Assembly: GCA_965248685.1 (NCBI GenBank)
Contig: CBDFKC010000002.1
Span: 248,001 to 312,000, forward strand
Length of the DNA stretch: 64,000 bases
Direction of reading: 5' to 3'
Source: VYFG01 sp965248685
Lineage (GTDB): Bacteria; Pseudomonadota; Gammaproteobacteria; Arenicellales; Poriferihabitantaceae
Below the pieces are notes generated by a model. It saw only the letters and a program-made list of their open reading frames with translations. It was not told the origin of the DNA and made no database searches. Position 1 is the first letter of the stretch. The number at the start of each line of letters is the position of its first letter. The translations under genes were made by a program, and so were the position numbers. Positions 42,564 to 52,354 of this stretch are shown piece by piece.

Positions 42564-44524
42564 ACCGCCTGGCCTGCAAGCTCTTGCTGTTCGACCTTGC
42601 GTTGACGTCGATAGCGTCGATCAGTGGCAGCTAATGCTCCCCCCAAACCCATCAGCAATGCGCCCAGCCAGATCCAGCGGATAAACGGTTTGAGATAAAT
42701 CCTTACCGCCCAGGTCCCCTGATTGTCCAGCGGTTCCCCCAGGGCGATATAGAGGTCTCGGGTAAAACCGGCGTCGATTGCAGCTTCTGTCATGGGGTTT
42801 TGCTGCACCAGATAAACCCGTTTTTCGGGATTCATTGTTGCGGTCTGGATACCGTCAACCAGGATATTGAAATGCCCCGTACGGGCCTGGTAGTTTGGTC
42901 CTTCAGTTGCCTTGACTCCGATAAATTCAACCTGATATCCGGCCACCTGAAATTTTTCATCGGGAGCCATTCGGATATCTTTTTCGATACTAAATCCCTT
43001 GACCATGGTCACCCCAATGATAAACACCCCGACTCCTATATGTGCGAGGGTCATGCCATAAATAGCGCGTGGAGTACTACGTAATCCCTCAATCCTCTGT
43101 CCGCTTCGGGTACGGGCCGCAATACTTCCCAGAGTTTGCAAGATGATCCAGCACCCCAAGGAGGTGCCAAGGCCGGCATAGATGGAATAATTTTGCATCG
43201 CGAGTGGCGCCGCCAGACCAATGGCCAGGGCAATGAGGGCCAAAACAAAAGATTTTCTACCGCTACGCGAAATAGTATCGCGTTTCCATCTCAATACGGC
43301 GCCAATGCACATAAAGATAACCAGCGGTATTCCAAGCATGCCAAACACGGTATCGAAATAGGGTGGGCCAACAGAGATTTTTTGCCCGGTCAATGCATCC
43401 AGAAACAGGGGATAGAGCGTTCCGAGTAAAACTGCAAAGCAAATTACGGCGAGAAACAGGTTGTTCATCAAAATCGCACTTTCTCTGGATATCAGATCAA
43501 ACCGCACAAAACTTCGAATGCCAGGTGCTCGCCAGGCATAAAGCGCGAGGGATCCACCAATAACCACTCCGAGAAAAATAAGAATAAACAAACCCCTGGC
43601 GGGATCGGTTGCGAAAGCATGGACCGACGTCAATACGCCTGACCGAACCAGGAACGTGCCCAATAGTGATAGCGAAAACGCCATTATCGCGAGCAAAATG
43701 CTCCAGGCCTTAAATACTCCGCGCTTTTCCGTAGCAGCCAGGGAATGGATCAAGGCAGTTCCCACCAACCAGGGCATAAAAGATGCATTTTCCACCGGAT
43801 CCCAGAACCACCAGCCTCCCCAACCGAGTTCATAGTATGCCCACCATGAACCCAGAGCAATACCGACGGTCAGAAAGCTCCAGGCAATATTGGTCCACGG
43901 TCGGGTCCACTTGGCCCAGGCCGCGTCCATGCGTCCGCCAATCATAGCGGCAATAGAAAACGAAAATGCTACTGAAAATCCGACGTAACCCATGTAAAGC
44001 ATCGGCGGGTGAATAGCAAGTCCGATGTCCTGAAGCAAAGGGTTTAGATCTCGCCCTTCCAACGGAGCCGGAAACAGCCGCTCAAACGGGTTTGAAGTGA
44101 GTAGCATAAATAACATTATTCCGACCCCGATTAAGCCCATCACGGACAATACTCGAGCCGATAGCAGGTCAGGAATTTCCCTGGTACGAATGGCGACTGC
44201 GCCGGTCCAGCCAACCAGTATCAGTGCCCACAATAATAGTGAACCTTCATGCCCGCCCCAGACCCCGGATATACGGTAAATCAGGGGTAAGTGGGAATTA
44301 GAATGGTTGGCAACATAGGACACGGAGAAGTCGCTGGTGATAAAGGACCAGGTCAGACAGGCGTATGAAACCGCTACCATCACAAACATATTGATTGCCA
44401 CCGGCCTCGCCAGGGCGACCCAGTTGTGAATTCCCCGGATTGAGCCGACCAGTGGTAGGGTGCCGAGAACGATTGCCAGTACCAATGCCAGATTTAGTGC
44501 GAACTGTCCAATTTCGGGAATCAT
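42560..44524 (-). CDS. ccmF: Haem lyase CcmF
   Basis: 654-residue polytopic inner-membrane protein of the haem-ligation complex. The tryptophan-rich WWD haem-handling segment GWGGWWFWDPVENASFMPWL is present near residue 235, with conserved His residues in flanking loops. About 14 hydrophobic segments are seen. It lies between ccmE and ccmG; the ccmE-ccmF gap of 52 bases is the largest in this part of the operon. Confidence 0.96.
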   Translation of the reverse strand: MIPEIGQFALNLALVLAIVLGTLPLVGSIRGIHNWVALARPVAINMFVMVAVSYACLTWSFITSDFSVSYVANHSNSHLPLIYRISGVWGGHEGSLLLWALILVGWTGAVAIRTREIPDLLSARVLSVMGLIGVGIMLFMLLTSNPFERLFPAPLEGRDLNPLLQDIGLAIHPPMLYMGYVGFSVAFSFSIAAMIGGRMDAAWAKWTRPWTNIAWSFLTVGIALGSWWAYYELGWGGWWFWDPVENASFMPWLVGTALIHSLAATEKRGVFKAWSILLAIMAFSLSLLGTFLVRSGVLTSVHAFATDPARGLFILIFLGVVIGGSLALYAWRAPGIRSFVRFDLISRESAILMNNLFLAVICFAVLLGTLYPLFLDALTGQKISVGPPYFDTVFGMLGIPLVIFMCIGAVLRWKRDTISRSGRKSFVLALIALAIGLAAPLAMQNYSIYAGLGTSLGCWIILQTLGSIAARTRSGQRIEGLRSTPRAIYGMTLAHIGVGVFIIGVTMVKGFSIEKDIRMAPDEKFQVAGYQVEFIGVKATEGPNYQARTGHFNILVDGIQTATMNPEKRVYLVQQNPMTEAAIDAGFTRDLYIALGEPLDNQGTWAVRIYLKPFIRWIWLGALLMGLGGALAATDRRYRRQRKVEQQELAGQAV

Positions 44525-44576
44525 ATGGTGTTGGTATCCTTAAATGAGATGGTTTACGTGGAGTTGAGCGTATTGC

Positions 44577-45023
44577 CTATTGAGCCGTTTGATAAGTATT
44601 GGCATTCGCTTGCTTTAAGGCTGCACTGACTTCCGGTGGCATATAGGTTTCGTCGTGTTTGGCCAAAACTTGCTGAGCCACGAACTGACCGTTATTCAGG
44701 GAGCCGGTAGTAACGATACCCTGACCTTCCCGGAACAGATCCGGTAAAATGCCATTGTAATTGACGGTTATGGTTTTGGCAGTATCGGTCAGATCAAATG
44801 AAACGTTTAAGTCCTCATCTCCGCGCTTTACGCTACCCTCAACCACCATACCACCAAGCCTGAACGTAGTACTTTCGGGTGCCTCACCCGAGGCGACCTG
44901 GGTAGGACTGTAGAATAGGTTAATATTTTCATTGAGCGCACTGAGAGCGAGGGTTACTGCACCGCCGACCCCGGCCAACAACAGGCCGACCAGAATCAAT
45001 CTTTGTTTTCTTTTAGGAGTCAT
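44577..45023 (-). CDS. ccmE: Haem chaperone CcmE
   Basis: 148-residue periplasmic haem carrier with one N-terminal anchor helix (about 9-29) and an OB-fold domain. The covalent haem-binding His123 and nearby Tyr127 lie in LAKHDETYMPPEV, the hallmark of the family. It shares one base with the ccmD stop. Normal length. Confidence 0.95.
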   Translation of the reverse strand: MTPKRKQRLILVGLLLAGVGGAVTLALSALNENINLFYSPTQVASGEAPESTTFRLGGMVVEGSVKRGDEDLNVSFDLTDTAKTITVNYNGILPDLFREGQGIVTTGSLNNGQFVAQQVLAKHDETYMPPEVSAALKQANANTYQTAQ

Positions 45024-45211
45024 CAGGTATTTTTGTTACCAGAAGGGTGATTAGGGTTGGAACTAAAATCACTGACAAACGCTTCGACTTGTCGGCGATG
45101 ATTCAATACAGGAGAAAAATAATGGTAGCCAAACATAATCGCTACAACCAGGTAACTTCCCCAAACGTAGAAGGCATAGCCCCCCATGTGAAAAAACTCA
45201 GCCATTGGCAA
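45023..45211 (-). CDS. ccmD: Small haem-exporter protein CcmD
   Basis: 62-residue protein with a single membrane helix (about 10-32, YAFYVWGSYLVVAIMFGYHY) and a charged tail, as expected for CcmD, which helps release holo-CcmE from the CcmABC complex. It overlaps the ccmC end by 14 bases and the ccmE start by one. Confidence 0.88.
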   Translation of the reverse strand: MPMAEFFHMGGYAFYVWGSYLVVAIMFGYHYFSPVLNHRRQVEAFVSDFSSNPNHPSGNKNT

Positions 45212-45983
45212 TCTCGCTCATACGATTACGCACCCATTGGGTTTTGCGTTCCTGATCCAGTAGTTCACATCGGAGTCGGTTAAGTACCGCTGCAGCAAAA
45301 TAAAAATTAAATGCGACAAACATTATGAGTAAGGGAATTAACATTCTGGTATCGATAGACGGCCGACCCAGTTTGGTCACGGTAGAACCCTGATGTAATG
45401 TATTCCACCACTCCACAGAAAAGTGAATGATCGGAATATTAATTAATCCGATAAGGGCCAAAACAGCGGATGCCCGGGAAGCTGTACGGCGATCTTCGAT
45501 AGCGCCTGAAAGCGCGATATATCCAATAAAGAGAAACAGTAATAAGAGTTCCGACGTCAACCTGGCGTCCCACACCCAGTAAGTACCCCAGGTGGGTTTA
45601 CCCCAGAGCGAACCGGTTACCAGGGCACAAAACGTAAACATCGCCCCAAGGGGAGCTATGGATCGTGCTACCAGATCCGCCACTTTCATATGCCAGACCA
45701 GACCGATACCAGCAGAAATCGCCATTACCGCGTAGCTGAACATGGACAGCCACGCCGAAGGGACATGAATAAAGATGATTCGATAGCTATCGCCCATTTG
45801 ATAGTCAGGAGGCGCGACGACTAATCCAAAATAAAGGCCCAGTAAAATCAGAACCCCTGCAACAGTCCCAAACCGTCCTGCCCAGCGATCGGCAAACCCA
45901 TATACCCAGGCAGGAGAACCAAACCGGTGAAACCAGACCCATTTTTTGATTGATTGAGATGAGCTGGCAGTATCGGTAGTCAT
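45198..45983 (-). CDS. ccmC: Haem-handling protein CcmC
   Basis: About 261-residue inner-membrane protein with six predicted helices. The WWD-like segment WGTYWVWDARLTSELLLL and the flanking His residues load haem onto CcmE. The first frame start is a TTG at 46001; ATG 45983 (MTTDTASS) is preferred. The gap of 90 bases to ccmB is the main internal gap of the operon. Confidence 0.94.
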   Translation of the reverse strand: MTTDTASSSQSIKKWVWFHRFGSPAWVYGFADRWAGRFGTVAGVLILLGLYFGLVVAPPDYQMGDSYRIIFIHVPSAWLSMFSYAVMAISAGIGLVWHMKVADLVARSIAPLGAMFTFCALVTGSLWGKPTWGTYWVWDARLTSELLLLFLFIGYIALSGAIEDRRTASRASAVLALIGLINIPIIHFSVEWWNTLHQGSTVTKLGRPSIDTRMLIPLLIMFVAFNFYFAAAVLNRLRCELLDQERKTQWVRNRMSEIANG

Positions 45984-46073
45984 TGAGAATACATAGGTCA
46001 ATTTAAATTATTGGAACAACGGCTGTGAGGGGGCTATTTTACTTCAATCAACCTCAGACCAAAACATCCCCAG

Positions 46074-46763
46074 TCAGTTCAAACTGATCCTTATTGCCGC
46101 TGCGCTGGCTAATGGGCATACTGCCAGCGAAAACAATGAAAATGCGGCCAGCAACTGAAGATGCGGCCATGGATCCTGACTTATCATAACTGCCTGAACC
46201 GCCCCAGCGCCGAAAATTAATACCGGTACATAGAGCGGTAAGATCACCAAGCCCAGCAGTACCCCGCTTTTACGAATACCTACGGTCAGACCAACCCCTA
46301 CAGAGCCAATTAAACTGAGCCCAGGGGTTCCGAATAACAATCCCAGCATCAATATTTTTATCCCATCGAAAGGCAGTTGAAGGAGTAATCCAAGCAATGG
46401 AGAAACCAGGATCAATGGCAGTCCGGTGGCCAACCAATGGGCAATTGCCTTGGCCAATACGAGAATGGAGTGAGGGTGAGCGCTAAGTACGAGCTGTTCG
46501 AGGGTGCCATCTTCATAGTCCGGGCGAAACATACTATCCAGGGCAAGCAGGGTAGCAAGCAACGCAGCTACCCAGACAATACCGGGACCCGCCTGTTGTA
46601 ACAATAATTTGTCGGGCGCTACAGATAGCGGAAATAGACTGACTACAATGACAAAGAACAATACTGGCTGTAAAATTTCACCGCGGTCGCGTAGACTAAT
46701 TCGCAAATCTCGCTGAATTACCGAGACCATGGCGCTAAAAGCCGAGTTAGCTGGTTCAGTCAT
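46074..46763 (-). CDS. ccmB: Haem exporter membrane protein CcmB
   Basis: About 229 residues with six hydrophobic segments and the family block FRPDYEDGTLEQLVLSAHP. It forms an ABC-type complex with CcmA that drives holo-CcmE release. ATG 46763 (MTEPANSAF) overlaps the ccmA end by 8 bases and is preferred over the longer frame to 46814. Confidence 0.93.
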   Translation of the reverse strand: MTEPANSAFSAMVSVIQRDLRISLRDRGEILQPVLFFVIVVSLFPLSVAPDKLLLQQAGPGIVWVAALLATLLALDSMFRPDYEDGTLEQLVLSAHPHSILVLAKAIAHWLATGLPLILVSPLLGLLLQLPFDGIKILMLGLLFGTPGLSLIGSVGVGLTVGIRKSGVLLGLVILPLYVPVLIFGAGAVQAVMISQDPWPHLQLLAAFSLFSLAVCPLASAAAIRISLN

Positions 46764-47442
46764 GGCTCGACTCCGATGTTTCTGAGTCGAGGGACAGAAT
46801 ACGCAATCGACCATCCGAAAGACTTAGTGGTTGATGACTGGTAAATACAATCATGCCACTGCGTTCAAGGTGAGATTGCATCGCGTTTGTCACCAGGTCG
46901 ATACCATTGGTGTCGAGGGATGTAACCGGCTCATCCAAAATCCACACTGGTGATCCACTGATCACCACTCGGGCTAATCCAATTCGCTGATTTTGTCCCG
47001 CGGAAAGCTGACGGCAGGGTCTGTTTTGGCCGCGGCCGATACCAAACCAATCGAGGGCGTCCGAAATATTTCGATTGCCCCCGCCAGAATTTAGCCGCTC
47101 GAGGGCCTGAATATTTTCTATTGGGGTAAGATCTGGTTTTAGACCGGATTTATGACCGAGATAACTCAGATTTGCCCGAAACTCAGCGGCGCAGTTTCTG
47201 ATAGAGACACCGTTCCAGTGAACATCGCCAGTCTCAGCCAGGCTTAATCCGCATATTGTTCGAAGCAAGGTGGTCTTGCCCGACCCATTTGCACCAACAA
47301 TCTGTATCGCTGTTCCCGATTCAACCTTAAAATTCAAATGGTTAAATAGACTATGAAATCCTCGAACGCATTCGAGATCGAAGACCTCAAAACGGGAATC
47401 GCTATAACATTCGGGCTGATATATAAGTGAAGAGGACAACAA
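46756..47442 (-). CDS. ccmA: Haem exporter ATP-binding protein CcmA
   Basis: 228-residue ABC ATPase: Walker A GANGSGKTTLLRTI, signature LSAGQNQRIGLAR and Walker B VWILDEPVTSLD. First gene of the ccmABCDEFGHI operon. The N-terminus runs about 15 residues longer than E. coli CcmA, so an internal start is possible but none is clearly better. The 545-base region upstream would hold the operon promoter. Confidence 0.94.
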   Translation of the reverse strand: MLSSSLIYQPECYSDSRFEVFDLECVRGFHSLFNHLNFKVESGTAIQIVGANGSGKTTLLRTICGLSLAETGDVHWNGVSIRNCAAEFRANLSYLGHKSGLKPDLTPIENIQALERLNSGGGNRNISDALDWFGIGRGQNRPCRQLSAGQNQRIGLARVVISGSPVWILDEPVTSLDTNGIDLVTNAMQSHLERSGMIVFTSHQPLSLSDGRLRILSLDSETSESSHD

Positions 47443-47987
47443 TCTAAATAATGATGATTCGCTTTCTTTGCACGGGTGTACTCACCAGCACACCAATGGA
47501 TCTTTGTTGGTATTCTCGAAATGTGAATGATAGTCGTGCTTGGATCCAGGCAATACTTTCAAGAGTGGCAATATCGCCGGGTTGCCACTGTATTGGAAGG
47601 GAGTAGCGTGCAAAAATTTCATCCATTGTTTTCAATTCCCGTAGGTAAGGCATGCATGATAGAGCCCCTGCCAATTAGGCAGCCGATTGTAGGGAGCCCA
47701 GAGATCAAATGCACGTCCCAATCATGCTATAGAGGTAAATAGTAAATTTTTGTCTGTTGCTGGATCAAATTCAAATCCAAATCCTCGTTGTTCGTATGAA
47801 ATGCACACCGAGCCATGTGCCCGTCTTTGTACATCTCATTCTCGCTGGCGGCAATAGTCTGGAATATTCCACCAGCACTCGAAGCCGAAAGCATCTTATG
47901 GTGATTCAAGCGGTCCTGGCTGTTATAGAGATTTCGTTGTGATAGGGTTCATGGAATGGAAAGCGATATTTTATCAGTCCTTTTGGA
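47443..47987. other. Gene-free divergent region between ccmA and dinB
   Basis: No supported gene. Open frames at 47444-47674 (minus) and 47757-47942 (plus) lack ribosome-binding sites and give proteins with no family resemblance. No tRNA fold was found despite a TTCAAATCC string near 47770. The stretch should contain promoters for both ccmA and dinB; I could not choose a site with confidence. Confidence 0.45.
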
Positions 47988-49178
47988 ATGATTTTACACG
48001 TTGATATGGACGCATTTTATGCGTCAGTGGAAGAACGGGAAGATCCGAATTTAAAAGGTAAGCCTGTTATCGTCGGCGGTCGTCCGGATAGTCGTGGTGT
48101 TGTAGCTGCGGCTAACTACGCCGCAAGGGCATTTGGCGTGCGCAGTGCTATGCCGACTTCTCGGGCGGTTCGTCTTTGCCCTCAATTGTTAATTATTCCT
48201 CCCCGAGGTGCACTATATAGTTTGGTTTCAAAGCAAATTCGCGGGATTTTTCGGAGATACACTCCCCGTATCGAGCCACTGTCACTGGATGAAGCATTTC
48301 TAGACGTTCGTGGTTCGGAAAAGTTGTATGGTAGTCCGGAACAAATTGGAAGACAGATCAAATCTGAAATTGTCGAAGAGTTGCAATTGATAGCATCGGT
48401 GGGTGTAGCACCAAACAAGTTTTTAGCTAAACTGGCGAGTGATCAGGATAAGCCGGACGGGTTTACCGTTATTCAACACAATCAGGTACAGGAATTCCTA
48501 GATCCATTACCAGTTAGCAGAATCTGGGGGGTAGGTAAAATCGCTCAGAAAAAACTCAATCAGAGTGGCATTAACACGGTATACGATATGAGACAGACCT
48601 CCCAGGCTTATCTGGAGGGAGAATTTGGCAAGGCTGGAACCCGCTTGTGGCAGCTCTGTTTTGGTATTGACGATCGCGAAGTCGTGGTCGACTCCGAGGC
48701 CAAATCAATCTCAAGTGAGATCACATTTGATACCGATGTCGCTAACCTGTCGACTCTCGAATCGGTCGCATTATCACTCACTGAAGGAGTTTGTTTTAGG
48801 CTTAGAGAGTCACAACTTCAAGCCCGAACGGTAAACCTAAAGGTTCGCTACCACGATTTTTCTACGGTGACACGAGCAAGGAGCCTCGAGCTGCCAACTG
48901 ACAGCACCCTGGAAATTTGGCAAAATCTGAATGAAATCATTCAGACACTGTTGAAAAGCAAACGATTTTCGGTCCGCCTTATCGGGGTTGGCCTGTCAAA
49001 CTTTGGGCAACATTCATCGTCTGTTGCGGAGTCTGGTCAGTTGGATTTGTTTGATCAGTCCAGTGCTGCACAGGTAAACGACAAGGTGAAGCAAAGGCAG
49101 CAAAAACTGGATACGTTATCGGACCAGATTCGGCGCAAATATGGCAAGGACACAATACGCCGAGGCAAGTCCTTTTAG
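47988..49178 (+). CDS. dinB: DNA polymerase IV (Y-family translesion polymerase)
   Basis: 396-residue error-prone polymerase. The catalytic acidic residues are in HVDMDAFYASVEERED and LSLDEAFLDV, the little-finger domain covers about 240-350, and a C-terminal tail with QLDLF near residue 360 is a likely beta-clamp-binding motif. The ATG at 47988 is the first start after an in-frame stop 15 codons upstream, giving a short but acceptable N-terminus. I saw no convincing LexA box upstream. Confidence 0.95.
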   Translation: MILHVDMDAFYASVEEREDPNLKGKPVIVGGRPDSRGVVAAANYAARAFGVRSAMPTSRAVRLCPQLLIIPPRGALYSLVSKQIRGIFRRYTPRIEPLSLDEAFLDVRGSEKLYGSPEQIGRQIKSEIVEELQLIASVGVAPNKFLAKLASDQDKPDGFTVIQHNQVQEFLDPLPVSRIWGVGKIAQKKLNQSGINTVYDMRQTSQAYLEGEFGKAGTRLWQLCFGIDDREVVVDSEAKSISSEITFDTDVANLSTLESVALSLTEGVCFRLRESQLQARTVNLKVRYHDFSTVTRARSLELPTDSTLEIWQNLNEIIQTLLKSKRFSVRLIGVGLSNFGQHSSSVAESGQLDLFDQSSAAQVNDKVKQRQQKLDTLSDQIRRKYGKDTIRRGKSF

Positions 49179-49261
49179 CGGCGATCTGGTTGCACAAATA
49201 CTCTCTATGGCATATTTCCGGCGAGACCGAGTTTTGTTACCAAATAGTCATTTATAATGTA

Positions 49262-49289
49262 TTGAAACTGAGTCCCATATCACTATAAA
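49262..49289 (+). promoter_or_regulatory. Candidate promoter for the outer-membrane protein gene
   Basis: TTGAAA (49262-49267), a 16-base spacer and TATAAA (49284-49289) lie about 140 bases before the GTG start at 49428. Good consensus match in an AT-rich gap of 249 bases after dinB. Confidence 0.45.
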
Positions 49290-49427
49290 CTCGCATTGGA
49301 AATCGTCTTATCTCTTAAATCGGATCGGATTATAACAAGCTCTTAGAGCAACCATCCGGTAACTATTTGTCCATTTTGCTGCAAGTGCTTTATATTGCCT
49401 TCGTACGTTACGAGCCCGGCACAATGA

Positions 49428-50726
49428 GTGTCGGCATTGATTAAACTAATATTATCTCTGATTTGTTGGTTTGTTCTGCTAACCGCAGAGGTATACGCGT
49501 CGAATCACGTTCAAGGTGTCATCGTTGAAATTGAATTCGAAGGCAATATAAAAACCCACCAGCAGGTTCTCAGCCATGAGCTGGAAATAAAAAAGGGAGA
49601 TCAGTTTGATCACGAGATTGCCGACCGATCTCGTCAGAACATCATGGACATCGGTTTATTCAAGTCTGTTGAGGTTGCTGCAGAAGAAGTGGCCGATGGA
49701 GTTAAGTTAACATTCAGCGTCGAAGAAAAGAAGTATTGGTATTTTGTTCCGGTATTCAGTCGTGGAAGCGATGGCGATATTACTTACGGTCTTCGTTTGC
49801 AAATGGACAACCTGTTCGGCCTTAATAACGCGCTGACCGTCCGTGCCAAGCGCCAGGACTTTAAAGACACCGATGTTCAGGTCGAAGAAACCCTGGAAGT
49901 CGAATATCTCTATCCAAGATTCCTCGGTTCATCATACGACCTTGGCTTTAACTACGACTTCGATGAGGCAGATATCGAAGAACGACGGAATTCACTGGCG
50001 GGAGACTATTTTCGGCAACGTATTTCGGGAGGAGTGAGTATATCTAAATGGCTGACCACCAACGGACCGAGTAAAGGTAAGCGATTGACCCTGGGATTCA
50101 GGTCAGATGATTACGACCATGAATTTTTACGGGGAGACCCAAACCTGTTTTCTAACCTCAAGGTCAATTCAGTAATAGGAGGAATAGAATATATCGATGT
50201 TGTCGATCACAAGAACTTTCGAAGTGGCCTCCATTACGGTATAGGCTTTGAAAAGGCCGATAGTCTGGTAGGTTCTGACGTATCGCATATTTCGTATAAT
50301 CTGTTTTACCGAAAATATTTCCCGTTAAATACAAGTGTTAATTCAAACCTCAACTTTCAGGGGCGATTTGGCTATATTTCGCGTTCGATTTTTGGTGATG
50401 CTACTTATCAAATAACCGGTGGTACCACCGTTCGTGGATACGAACGGGACAGTATTGAAGGAGATTCTTTCTACATTGCGAATCTTGAATACCTAAGATC
50501 CATTCCAAATCGAGATACTTTGCGCGGAACCGCTTTCGTTGATGTAGGTGATGCGTTTACGCGCTCCAGTGATTTTTCCCTGACCGATCCCAAGGTTGGA
50601 GTAGGAGTGGGCTTGCGTTGGAAGATACATTTATTCGTGCGTACCGATCTTAGGATCGACATCGCACATGGATTGGGTAGTAACGGCGATACCCGAGTGT
50701 ATGCGGGGACCAACTCAACCTTTTAG
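49428..50726 (+). CDS. BamA/TamA-family outer-membrane beta-barrel protein
   Basis: 432 residues: signal peptide (about 1-24), one POTRA-like domain (about 28-105, GVIVEIEFEGNIKTHQQVL and IMDIGLFKSVEV) and a C-terminal 16-strand-type barrel ending in Phe. The L6 motif GGTTVRGYERDS, diagnostic of Omp85 proteins, is present near residue 327. It is shorter than BamA or TamA, with a single POTRA, so it is a divergent member, probably with a specialised cargo or lipid-related role. The start is GTG with a weak ribosome-binding site. It has no operon partner and converges with panC. Confidence 0.88.
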   Translation: MSALIKLILSLICWFVLLTAEVYASNHVQGVIVEIEFEGNIKTHQQVLSHELEIKKGDQFDHEIADRSRQNIMDIGLFKSVEVAAEEVADGVKLTFSVEEKKYWYFVPVFSRGSDGDITYGLRLQMDNLFGLNNALTVRAKRQDFKDTDVQVEETLEVEYLYPRFLGSSYDLGFNYDFDEADIEERRNSLAGDYFRQRISGGVSISKWLTTNGPSKGKRLTLGFRSDDYDHEFLRGDPNLFSNLKVNSVIGGIEYIDVVDHKNFRSGLHYGIGFEKADSLVGSDVSHISYNLFYRKYFPLNTSVNSNLNFQGRFGYISRSIFGDATYQITGGTTVRGYERDSIEGDSFYIANLEYLRSIPNRDTLRGTAFVDVGDAFTRSSDFSLTDPKVGVGVGLRWKIHLFVRTDLRIDIAHGLGSNGDTRVYAGTNSTF

Positions 50727-50793
50727 AATGCCTCCCGACCGTCGGGCATAATTGTACCGGATCCCGGTTACGGGTTGTCGGTGTACAACAGAA

Positions 50794-51657
50794 TTAACTG
50801 CCAAGTCGGATATTGTCGATAAGGCGTATACCCTCAAGTTCTGCCGCGATAAGAGCCTGGCCTGATTCTAGTAAACCTTCCGGTGTAGTTGCTGTCCAGT
50901 TGCAAGGATCCCTGACAGCAGCATATTCGAGTTTTATTTCAGGCCCGTGGATTGCGTTTTGAATAATCTTCTCCAGAACCGAGGCGCTGCGTTCGCCAAT
51001 TTTCCAGGCCCTGTCTGCGGCCTCCAGAGCCGCATACAGTTGGCATGCACGATCCAGCGCTGAGGCGCTGAGGCGCTGATTGCGCGATGACATTGCAAGC
51101 CCGGACTTTTCTCTGATCGTCGGACAGACTATCACTTCAACATTTCCCTGTTTTTCTGCGATTTGCCTGACCAGCAATGTTTGCTGAAAATCTTTTTCGC
51201 CGAAATAGGTACGACAACTACCGACAGTTCGAAACAATCGTTCAACTATTGCGGCTACTCCCTGGAGATGCCCGGGTCGAAAGTCTGCTTCGAGCCCTCC
51301 AATTGGTGACGACCCACTAGAACTAAGAGTGGGGTCGAACTCCCCGTCGTGCTCAGGAAAAAAATCCTTAAGCGTGCCACTGTATGCCATATTGCATTCT
51401 GCATTGAGTAACAATTCCAGATCCATCGGCAGGGTGTCGGGATAGTTATCAAAATCCTGCTGACTATTAAATTGTAGTGGATTGACAAATATACTGACGC
51501 AGGTTGAATCGTTATCTTTCACCGACTGGCTAACCAGGGATACGTGTCCCGGATGCAGCGCACCCATAGTAGGGACATAGCCAATCGAATGACCCATGGA
51601 TCGTCGCTGCTGGCACCATTGAAAAGCCTGGATCGGCGACTTTAAAAAAGTAATCAT
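50794..51657 (-). CDS. panC: Pantoate-beta-alanine ligase
   Basis: 287-residue enzyme of pantothenate and CoA synthesis, joining pantoate to beta-alanine with ATP. The HIGH-like motif is in YVPTMGALHPGHVSLV, and the conserved GEKDFQQTLLVRQ and SSRNQRLS blocks are present. Normal length. panB, its usual neighbour, is not adjacent; gph lies 30 bases upstream on the same strand. Confidence 0.96.
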   Translation of the reverse strand: MITFLKSPIQAFQWCQQRRSMGHSIGYVPTMGALHPGHVSLVSQSVKDNDSTCVSIFVNPLQFNSQQDFDNYPDTLPMDLELLLNAECNMAYSGTLKDFFPEHDGEFDPTLSSSGSSPIGGLEADFRPGHLQGVAAIVERLFRTVGSCRTYFGEKDFQQTLLVRQIAEKQGNVEVIVCPTIREKSGLAMSSRNQRLSASALDRACQLYAALEAADRAWKIGERSASVLEKIIQNAIHGPEIKLEYAAVRDPCNWTATTPEGLLESGQALIAAELEGIRLIDNIRLGS

Positions 51658-51687
51658 TTATCGGAAAAAGGACCCCCCAGATACGGA

Positions 51688-52347
51688 TCAGTTAAGCCAG
51701 GCAGACAGTTGACCTGGATGCTCGAGCACCACATCAGCGCCCCAGGAGAAAGGGTCATCATCTGGACGGATATAGCCCCAGGCGGCGGCTGCAGTTGCCA
51801 GACCAGCGGCCTTTCCCGCTTGTATATCCCGTGCGTCGTCACCAATAATAACGGCGTTCCGGGGAGCAATGGTTAGCAATTCGCAGGCATGCAATACCGG
51901 ATCTGGCCAGGGCTTACTTCGCTTAACTGTATCCCCGCCGACTACGCATCCAGCCCGGTGGGATAGTTCCAGATCCCGCAATAAAATTTGCGTGAGGTAC
52001 TCGGGTTTATTGGTAACGATCCCCCAGGGACGACTACTTGATTCAATTCCATGCAAAACATGTTCCATGCCGTTAAATAATGCGGTGTGGACGCTGATAT
52101 TTTCCTGGTATTCGCTCAAGTACTGCTGCCATAGCGACTGCGCCTCTGCACTCTCTCGGGGAAGGTTGAAGGCGATGCTGACCAAGGTCAGTCCCCCCTG
52201 GGATACCCAGGGCCGTAGGGTTGAAAAAGGTAGTTCCGATTTGCCGTTGTTTTTCAGCAGAACGTTGACTGCCGCCGCCAGGTCTCCTGCGGTATCGAGC
52301 AGGGTGCCGTCGAGATCAAACAAAATTGCATCGGGTCTGTCAGACAT
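51688..52347 (-). CDS. gph: Phosphoglycolate phosphatase, HAD family
   Basis: About 219-residue HAD hydrolase with motif I ILFDLDGTLLDTAGD, a helical cap after it, motif III near KRSKPWPDPV and motif IV IIGDDARDIQAG. It clears 2-phosphoglycolate formed in DNA repair, though other small phosphates are possible. ATG 52347 (MSDRPD) is used; the frame is open to 52401 but that would overlap ubiG. The ubiG-gph order is common in gammaproteobacteria. Confidence 0.92.
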   Translation of the reverse strand: MSDRPDAILFDLDGTLLDTAGDLAAAVNVLLKNNGKSELPFSTLRPWVSQGGLTLVSIAFNLPRESAEAQSLWQQYLSEYQENISVHTALFNGMEHVLHGIESSSRPWGIVTNKPEYLTQILLRDLELSHRAGCVVGGDTVKRSKPWPDPVLHACELLTIAPRNAVIIGDDARDIQAGKAAGLATAAAAWGYIRPDDDPFSWGADVVLEHPGQLSAWLN

Positions 52348-52354
52348 ATTGGAA

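Noticed and set aside
47444..47674. 76-codon minus-strand frame upstream of ccmA
   Set aside because: No start signal and no family match; it ends in a run of isoleucines unlike a real protein end.
47757..47790. TTCAAATCC string suggesting a tRNA T-arm
   Set aside because: No matching acceptor, D-arm or anticodon arm could be folded around it.
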